A stretch of DNA of 64,000 bases, taken from contig NC_087066.1 in assembly GCF_963678635.1 (NCBI RefSeq), positions 16,103,949 to 16,167,948 of the forward strand, in the 5' to 3' direction. Every line of letters begins with the position of its first letter. Positions within the stretch are counted from its first letter, which is position 1. Made by a program: the position numbers and the translations under genes. This document shows positions 57,140 through 64,000 of this stretch, piece after piece. The notes under the pieces were generated by a model. That model saw only the letters and a program-made list of their open reading frames with translations. It was not told the origin of the DNA and ran no database searches. This DNA is from Symsagittifera roscoffensis. Taxonomy: Eukaryota > Xenacoelomorpha > Acoela > Convolutidae.

Positions 57140-58951
57140 TCAGTATTTGGGATGCAATTCGGCCAGAAGTGTTACGTAAATTATTCTGGCAAGGTGGCTA
57201 TCTAAGGCTTCGTCGTGCGCCTTCAGAATTCTCCAGACCTCCTCCGGATCTTCTAATTCTTGCGGCGGGATTGCGTATCTGGTGCTATAAAAATATCTTT
57301 CTCTATTTTCTTTTATTTCGACAAAAATTTATCAGTTTAATCTTTGATACTAACCACAGATGCACCATAAGCTCATTCAGAGCCAATATCGGAAAAGCAG
57401 GGTAGCAGCTGCTGAAAAGCATGTCGAAAACCTCTGGCAGCCGTCAGCAGGTGTCCACGATGAATGAAATTGACACCCAGAGTCACTGACTCTGAATGCG
57501 TTTCAACCATGCGTATCATGCCAGCTGGCATAACAGGGGCCTGGCGCTCCGTAAGAACAACTTTCTGATACCCTCCAGCATCACAGCGAGGGTCATCCCC
57601 AGGAAACATCGGTTTCCAACCCAGAGATATCTGCATCAGATATTTCTGGAATATCTGCTTGATCTTGACCGACGGGGCCATCAAATAAAATGTTTTGCAG
57701 TCTAAAAGAAAAAAAGACCTAGATGGAACATATTTATATATTTCGTTACAAAAATTGTGCACCAAACTTTACTTAACCTTTCACTAAAAAGTACATCACA
57801 GATGTACCAGAGCAATCCTGGTGAAATGGTGTTACTGCACCAGCCTGAAATAACAGCAGGTAGCTTGACTCCTTCGTCAATTTCCTTTTATGTATGTGTC
57901 CCAACGACACATCCTTGACTGCTTTTGGGAGAGAGAATTTCGTGGCGGCCGCCAAGCAAGCATCAGCATCAATGATATTCCAGAACATTGGCGGCATTGA
58001 TCGGAACAAAGTTTGAACATCAACTGGCTTTATTGATCGTATATGTTCCTAGGATTGAACACAAATGTGAGGTTAAACTTATTTGAAAACTGGAGTCTTA
58101 TTAGGAGTCTAATTACTTTACAAACTGATTACCTTTTCATTTAAGATGTACCGTCTAGCTCTGAGTTCCTCGGGGTATTCCTTCAAAATTTCGTCAATGA
58201 AATTGTTGACATCCATTCGGCTGTCAAACTGGCAACTATCCGCTTGTTGGCTTTTGAACCCTTTGATGGATTTAGCCGATGGAACTAACTGGATCCAGCT
58301 GAAAAGCACTGTATTAGATTTGAGGCAACCATGATCTAACAAAATACCCGAAAAAGATAATCGAAATTTAATTATAACGACTTTGAGCTAGTTTTAGGTT
58401 CAGATGCTTACTTGCGAAAGTCTCTCTCTTAGTTTGCCATGGTCACTTGGAGGTAACATGTCAATCTGACTGGCACTCGTGCTACAAGAGCTGCCTGAAA
58501 CCATGGCAAAACTCTGCGGTTTTTCGGCTTTCTGTATCCGCACCAGAGGAGGTCGTTCATCTGTTCTCAGATCTGCTTCAACCAGATGAAGCGGCGAAAT
58601 GGAGCCTGGTAGAGGAAAGGGCGAAACGAACTCTGGTACGAGAGGAAGTGGATCTGGCCTCAGACACGGTCCATTTGGTACCTCGGGAAGTGGTATCATC
58701 CTAATTGGCGCAGCTGGCGCACCGATGGGCAACTTGGCGCACCGATGGGTGACTTTCGAGGTATGTTCATCGATAGTACTTGTCACTTCTGGAGCGGTAA
58801 CTGTAGTACCAACAGTACCTGGAGCAGTGCCGTTGGAGCAGTGCCCTTGTTCATTGATAGTACTTGTCACTTCTGGAGCAGTAACTGTAGTACCAACAGT
58901 ACCTGGAGCAGTGCTTTTGGAGATTTTACCGTCTTTCAGTGAAAGAGAGGG
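57140..58951 (-). CDS. JmjC-domain protein, KDM2/KDM7-like, five visible exons
   Basis: JmjC enzymes of the KDM2/KDM7 group remove methyl groups from histone lysines using Fe(II) and 2-oxoglutarate. Exons: 58,951-58,412 (disordered, Pro/Ser-rich), 58,335-58,133, 58,048-57,778, 57,701-57,355 and 57,284-57,140, with GT-AG introns of 76, 84, 76 and 70 bp. Exons 2 to 5 join in phase. The metal-binding HxD is in FHQDCSGTSVMYFLVK (57,823-57,815), and the 2-oxoglutarate Lys in DCKTFYLMAP. The third iron ligand, His in the family, reads Arg here (PAGMIRMVETH, CGC at 57,513-57,511). A one-base excess at an A4 run (57,393-57,396) breaks exon 4; without it a TGA at 57,375 would not be in frame. The exon 1-2 junction is out of phase by one base. 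C-terminal exon: QELEDPEEVWRILKAHDEAL. Confidence 0.7.
58770..58935. repeat. 84 bp tandem repeat in the JmjC N-terminal exon
   Basis: cgatagtacttgtcacttct (58,771) and tgatagtacttgtcacttct (58,855) start two units of 84 bases, or 28 codons. They encode APGTVGTTVTAPEVTSTI twice, with changes. Confidence 0.9.
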
Positions 58952-59194
58952 CTAAAACAGTGATGCTGATTTAATTGCAGACTATTTTATATAAAAGAAA
59001 AACGGTGTTTTGTTACATACAATTTGAATGATCAATCCTCATCCTCCGTCTCCATTTTGCACCAAAACGTCGCCAATTGTTTCTGCTTGTACCCGCTCCT
59101 CAAAATTTATTATGATATACAGTTTTTTAAAAAAAAAAAACGTCTTTTAGGCCACAATAATTGTGATGCACGTTTACTTCGTTGTTTTCAAAAC

Positions 59195-59275
59195 ATCCTG
59201 CAGAGGCGCGGATTCGATCCCTTAACCTCTTGTTTGGGAGCCATCTTCTTTACCTCCAGGCCATCACACCCATTA
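59195..59275 (-). repeat. tRNA-derived SINE-like unit
   Basis: On the minus strand, gatggcctggagg (59,265-59,253) resembles an RNA polymerase III A box, and gggatcgaatcc (59,221-59,210) a B box, at tRNA-like spacing. The arms do not form an intact tRNA that I can draw, so a SINE head is more likely. Confidence 0.4.
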
Positions 59276-59524
59276 GTATCCTAAGATAAACCTTTAGAAT
59301 CATGATAAAATTGCTTTTGAACTCGAAGCCAGTCATATATCTGGTTGATCGGTAATGAATAAAGGAAACCAAATCGAAAAGAAAACCGAATCAGATCTGA
59401 AAACAATTTTAGATTAAATTGATAGGATCAACCGCGGTTTTTCAATACTAAAAAATTTGTTTTCAAGAAATAATTATTTAAATTAAAATTCTTGATGGCA
59501 TATTCGTTACAAGGTACCATAAAG

Positions 59525-59578
59525 GGGAGAAAATAACGGGATCCAAAACCACGGTTTTGGATCTTGTTATTTTCTCCC
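59525..59578. repeat. Near-perfect 26 bp inverted repeat
   Basis: 59,525-59,550 (gggagaaaataac...aaaacc) is complementary to 59,553-59,578 with 24 of 26 pairs and a 2-base loop. It would form a very stable hairpin on either strand. Confidence 0.9.
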
Positions 59579-59698
59579 TTCTGCGGTACATTTCTAGCGA
59601 CCCGGGTTGCCCACCATAAGTCGCAAAACGGGGAAATTGACCCTATAAAGATATATCCCCCTAAATTGCCCCCACGAATTTTGTACCCTGTTAACAAC

Positions 59699-59712
59699 CC
59701 CCCCCCCCCCCC
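59699..59712. repeat. C14 homopolymer
   Basis: Fourteen C after gttaacaa. Confidence 0.95.
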
Positions 59713-59763
59713 ACCTCAAGACACTGCGGGGAATGGACCATCATGCAGTGGCAATTTTTACGT

Positions 59764-59830
59764 TAGATACTCCGAATTGAGAAACGAGTCTTAGGTCGAG
59801 TCGAGTCGAGGAAACGAGTCGCCGGAGTAT
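59764..59830. repeat. Imperfect stem: GATACTCCG ... CGGAGTATC
   Basis: Nine-base complementary ends enclose a gtcgagtcgag repeat and two gaaacgagtc copies. Confidence 0.75.
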
Positions 59831-60165
59831 CACTGCCAGAAGATTTTATAAAATTCATGATTACGGATGCTGAGAAATCTAGACCCGAACGAAAACCCTC
59901 AAAAACAAACACGGAGGAAAAAGCGCAGGAAGATATTTTGAGTCACCTTGATTATTTTGAGTTGCCAGAAAATGCATTCCCTTGAAGTTTGCTCCATGCA
60001 TCAACGGTGTAATACAGGTAAAATTATGTAGTAACTAATCAAATGTGTTACTAATCTACTACTTAATCACATCCAACTATCCTTATATTCTGTATCATCA
60101 TCGATTTCATCTGATATCCTGAAAATTGTATTTCCGGATGCAACTGATTCTTATTTTTATCGGTA

Positions 60166-60275
60166 TTTAATTTACCGTATTCTATTTATATACCGTTTTC
60201 TATTTTGTGATTTTAGCTAGGTAATTTTACCGTATTCTGTTTTTACACCGTATTCTATTTTGTGATTTTAGCTAG
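60166..60275. repeat. Tandem duplication of about 55 bp
   Basis: ttaccgtattctatttatat...gattttagctagg is repeated as ttaccgtattctgtttttac...gattttagctagg. Confidence 0.85.
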
Positions 60276-60358
60276 GATCGACTATCTTGCTCGCCGGAGA
60301 AAAGTTTCGTGTTGATTTTTTGAAATTCGATTATTCGTAGAAATGAGCATTTGCTGGA

Positions 60359-60460
60359 ATGAGTTCCATCGAAAATGCGGATGTCACCCTGAGAATGCCT
60401 TCTGTATTGGCGGAGCTTGCTGAGGAAGATTTTTTGATTAACAAAACTTGAACAACTACA
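60359..60460 (+). CDS. Possible short exon (33 codons)
   Basis: From ATG at 60,359 the plus strand reads MSSIENADVTLRMPSVLAEL and ends AEEDFLINKT before TGA. The reading looks protein-like, but it is short and isolated. Confidence 0.2.
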
Positions 60461-60636
60461 GCTAAAATAAATGGTTAATTGCAAAAACAAAAAAACATTC
60501 CCGAAAATTTTGCCTTATCAAACTATATTTGAAAACACTTTAAATATTGAAAACACCTTAACTATATTTGAAAACACCTGATTAGTTTAAATGTGAGTTT
60601 ACTTCATAAGTTTGTTTAATTTGTCTTTTTTGCAGG

Positions 60637-60815
60637 AATTGAAATTGATGGCAGGAATTGGGATCGGAGTTGGGTTATAGGAATCCGGATCGAAGTTTGG
60701 TTACATGAATCGGGATCGAAGCTTGGTTACAGAAATCGGGATCGAAAGTGGGTTACAGGAATTGGAATCGAAATTGGGTTACAGGAATTGGGATCGCAGT
60801 TGGTGACGAAGTTGG
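60637..60815. repeat. Minisatellite of about 30 bp
   Basis: gttacaggaattgggatcga and variants (gttacatgaatcgggatcga) recur about six times. Confidence 0.9.
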
Positions 60816-60925
60816 TCAGATCGAAGTTGAGATCGAATTGAGACTGGTAGACATTATGTATTGTTGGTGAACACTTGTAGTAAATAAAATATATAAATTA
60901 AAACTTACCACATATATACCTATAT

Positions 60926-61293
60926 GCAAATGGAATCCGCAAACAAAATGCGGATTCCACTTACAATTTGCGGATTCCACTTACAATTTGCGGATTCCAT
61001 TTACAACTGCAGATTCCGCAACAGCTCAATTTAACGATACAAATGTTTTATCATTTGTTTGTGGATTCCACAAACTGTTCTGGATTCCACAAACACGGTT
61101 GCGAGTTCCGCAAATTCGCATATTTTTTTGAGCAATTTTGAGCGGTACAATGATTTAGGTATTTGTTTTTGGAATCCAAAACAGCATAGACGATCAAAGA
61201 AAAGTAGCAATGTTGCGGATTCCGCGACAAACTGATTTTGGCCTGTTGCGGATTCCGCCTACAATGCAGAGAATGCACAGTTTGGCCTCGTAA
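60926..61293. repeat. GGATTCCGCAA repeat, right copy in inverted orientation
   Basis: Units such as gcggattccacttacaattt recur. The block is the reverse complement of 51,535-52,000, including the outer gcacagtttggcctcgt flank. Confidence 0.85.
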
Positions 61294-61299
61294 TGATTT

Positions 61300-61879
61300 G
61301 TTTGCTTGTTTACTTAAAATTTTTATAGCAGTCTAAAAGTTCTCCGCTGCCGCAGAATACAATAAAGGAAGCTCGTAGGCTAAACGATTAATTTCGCTAC
61401 ATGAGTTTTCAAAAAAATCCAATAACTTTTTGCTGATAACTAGGAACTTGTTCGATATAGACCCGAATCCCACATACGGAACGTCCTCAGCTATATGACA
61501 TGATGCGTCAAAGTTTATGTTTTATTGTCTCCAAAATGATTTCGAACCGCTAAATACGAAAATTTGGCAAAATTATATAAAACTGAAATTTTTCGTTTCG
61601 GAATGTTTTGCTCGAAATGCATACAATATTATCACAATCTAAAAATTTTTACATGCATAAATATGAAAAAAAAACGATAAATTTCCTAAATTGATTCTTA
61701 TCTGTTATTACGGTATAAAACACGTTAGAAACGTTTTGGGCAATTTTTTGGAAAAAATTGCTAACTTAGAATTTTCTTATAAGAAAATCCAAGATAGTGG
61801 AGTTTTTGTAGGATGATCAACCCGCGGTTAAACAGCACCATAATAGCGAAACGAAATACGATCAGAAAAAGAGAATCCT
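61300..61879. other. No supported gene
   Basis: AT-rich, no open frame of interest. Confidence 0.4.
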
Positions 61880-62003
61880 AGCCAGAGAAAAACAACAAAA
61901 TCAATATCTGACTAAAATTGAAATCAAAATGACAAAAACTTCAGATTTTCTGCTGGGTTTTTTAAATTTAAACTCATCAAACTTAAGCTTTTTGATAACA
62001 TGC
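61880..62003. repeat. Dispersed direct repeat, copy 2 (partner 49,668-49,780)
   Basis: See the partner; same orientation. Confidence 0.8.
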
Positions 62004-62735
62004 AAACTAACACATTTGAATCGGATAACAAACTATATCCCCATGTATTTAATCACAAAAACAAAAATAGCTCTCAGCTAGGTTTTTAAGCTATTTTTGA
62101 TTAGACGAGCTACGTGAACATCATCTGCCAATTCAAACTTTTTCCGGCACTATTTGATTTAGCGTTTTTTTGTTATCTGCTCAAGTTTTGTCATCTTATT
62201 TTCTACATCACGGGTTTTTCTTGTGCTCTGCTGTAAGCAAGAAAAATGGTAGTTACAAGTGGTATTCCTTGTAGATTCAAAGTGGACTTAAACCTCTATA
62301 AAAATTGAAAAGTGTCGGCTTTGATTCCGTTTTGTATTTTTTCTCGTTGGCTAACTGAAACTTCAAACTTTGTGCTTAGCATGTTGCCTAGAACTTCTGC
62401 TTAATAAAAACAGGATAATGAAAACGTATGGAACTCGGTTTTTTGATTTTCTTGAGACGCTATAGAAAGTTTTTTCAATTTTGGCAAAAATTTTAGTTTT
62501 TCTTAAAATTTATTACGTTAATTTTCAAAAAAAAGGTATCATTGAAAAAACCGCCTTTTCCCCTGTGTGCCTGCTTCCGTAGTCTCGTTTTCTTTCTCTC
62601 TTTGTCTACAGTCTTCGAAAAATCTGTGTGAGAATGTTTGGCTCATGTTTTTGTTTTGATTTGTTTGCTCAAAAAATGCCCTCACAAAATTGAGAATTTA
62701 GTTTGAATGATTAGAACAAATTTGAAAAGCTCTTT
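62004..62735. other. No supported gene
   Basis: AT-rich sequence between two repeats; nothing recognised. Confidence 0.4.
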
Positions 62736-62739
62736 TATA

Positions 62740-63840
62740 TGAATGATTTTGTCCAAACATTTTCGCACAAAAATTATGGCCCTCGGAATTATCAAAGTTT
62801 TAATTTTGAACAAGATTCTGTAATAAAATATCCATCAAATCCTGAGATTGTATGTTCAACGGAGATAAAAAGTAATGGAAACCTGCCATGTAAATGCGAA
62901 TACTCACAAAATTTTTACACATAAAGTTATCGCCCTCCGAAAAGTCACGTTTCGATTTTTTTACCGTTTTCGTAAAATGTTTGAGATTTCTCGAAAATTA
63001 CCCCCCAGTGTCTGATAATTTGCGTTCAATAAGAACCTGGATATGATAAATTTTTTTCTGACGCAACTACGACCAAGGTTTTTGACACAATAAACTACGG
63101 CCCTCGTAAAAAACAAAAGTTTTATTTCTTTGACCGTTTTTTGAAATTTCTCGATAACTACTCTCCCAAATTTTTTTTTTTTTGGTTTCAATCGAAATTA
63201 CAGACTGCGTCAATCTCTTCTGAATAAGCTGCTACGCCCAAAGTTTTGCAAACGAAAAGCAACATAAAGTTTTATAATTACCTAGTCCCAGTTTTTTAGA
63301 AAAAGTTGTGAACTTCACACAAGCCAAAGTTTTGAAGCTTTGGCAGTTGTACGGAAACTTTTTGACTTTACTCGAAAACTACCAAGCCATTTCTCAGGTT
63401 AAGTGTTCAAACGAGAAACCTGACTTTGGGAATCTTCTACTGTAATTTCCAAAAAAAGTTACTGGTTTCGTAAAGGGAAGTTTTTGAAGTTTTGACGGTT
63501 TTTAGACACTTTTTTGAATTTTCTTTAAAAACATCCTGTCAAAATTGAGATGAAAAATTCAAACAAAAGATTTGTCTACGAAATCTTTTCCTGTTGGACC
63601 GGCTATTTTTCTCTGTAAGAAAAAAAGTAGTGTCATTGCGAAAACTTCAAAACCTCAAAAAATATCACTCTCACTTGTTTTAGTAGACATATAACTAAAG
63701 TTTTGGGCAAAGTCAAAACTTTGAAATGGCGCATTTTGTCCCGCATCAGTAGAACAAATTCCGAAAACATTAAAATGGTACCTCAAGTTTTAGCTCGGCA
63801 CCTAATTGTCTTTTTTTGAGACATAGGAAATTTTTGGTTC
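62740..63840. repeat. Degenerate tandem repeat of about 160-210 bp
   Basis: Units contain a variant of gaccgttttttgaaatttctcg, followed by ataactactctccc. They are seen near 62,961, 63,132, 63,343 and 63,501, with a further partial unit before them. A second shared string is aaagttttgaag / caaagttttgaac. Confidence 0.7.
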
Positions 63841-64000
63841 ACCTAATTTTTTTCAAAGTTTTTTCATTTTTATACTTAGTTTTTTATGTTTATGTTGTAT
63901 CGCAAGTAGTGCGACGCTTCTTTTTGCCTCTGTGTAAAATTCCACTGCATTAGATACAATTTCAGCTATCGACTTTGTCTGCTCTTATCAAAACTCACAC

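Overview
The window looks like repeat-rich, AT-rich nuclear DNA of an invertebrate animal. Three things point that way: decayed Polinton/Maverick and Ty3/gypsy elements, a JmjC-domain gene split by 70-85 bp GT-AG introns, and a metazoan-type Artemis (SNM1) nuclease gene. The species cannot be fixed from sequence alone. Most coding signals are broken by stops and frameshifts; almost nothing here is an intact gene.

Layout. (1) 1-17.1 kb: a decayed, rearranged Polinton read on the minus strand. From high to low coordinates it holds a capsid-associated protein (17.07-16.44 kb), unrecognised ORFs (16.2-14.7 kb), the exonuclease half of a protein-primed-type DNA polymerase B (13.3-10.8 kb), unrecognised ORFs (10.0-7.2 kb), a packaging-type ATPase (7.15-6.85 kb), a small conserved ORF, a Gln/Glu-rich ORF, a retroviral-type integrase, a basic virion-type protein and a capsid protein. 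The integrase-capsid part has been duplicated, partly in tandem. (2) 17.2-18.65 kb: an array of paired near-palindromes. (3) 19.5-33 kb: a G-poor, plus-strand Ty3/gypsy-like relic with gag, zinc knuckle, RT, RNase H and integrase marks, followed by ORFs in the position of an env gene. (4) 33.1-35.4 kb: a minisatellite with an unit of about 80 bp. (5) 35.8-42.26 kb: a second, better preserved Ty3/gypsy element on the minus strand with two LTRs. (6) 42.3-49.7 kb: decayed ORFs, including a nearly identical 360 bp tandem duplication. (7) 49.7-52.65 kb: several families of short repeats. (8) 52.8-59.0 kb: an island of host-type genes, all on the minus strand: Artemis-like nuclease, a repeated exon-like array with an acidic/RG-rich exon, a RING-finger ORF and a JmjC gene. 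(9) 59-64 kb: a tRNA-derived SINE-like unit, a hairpin, further minisatellites and an inverted copy of the repeat at 51.6 kb.

The host-type island lies between inverted copies of one short tandem repeat (51.5-52.0 and 60.9-61.3 kb). Each of its recognisable genes carries at least one inactivating change. They are therefore either pseudogenes or affected by assembly errors; short-read polishing or transcripts would decide this.
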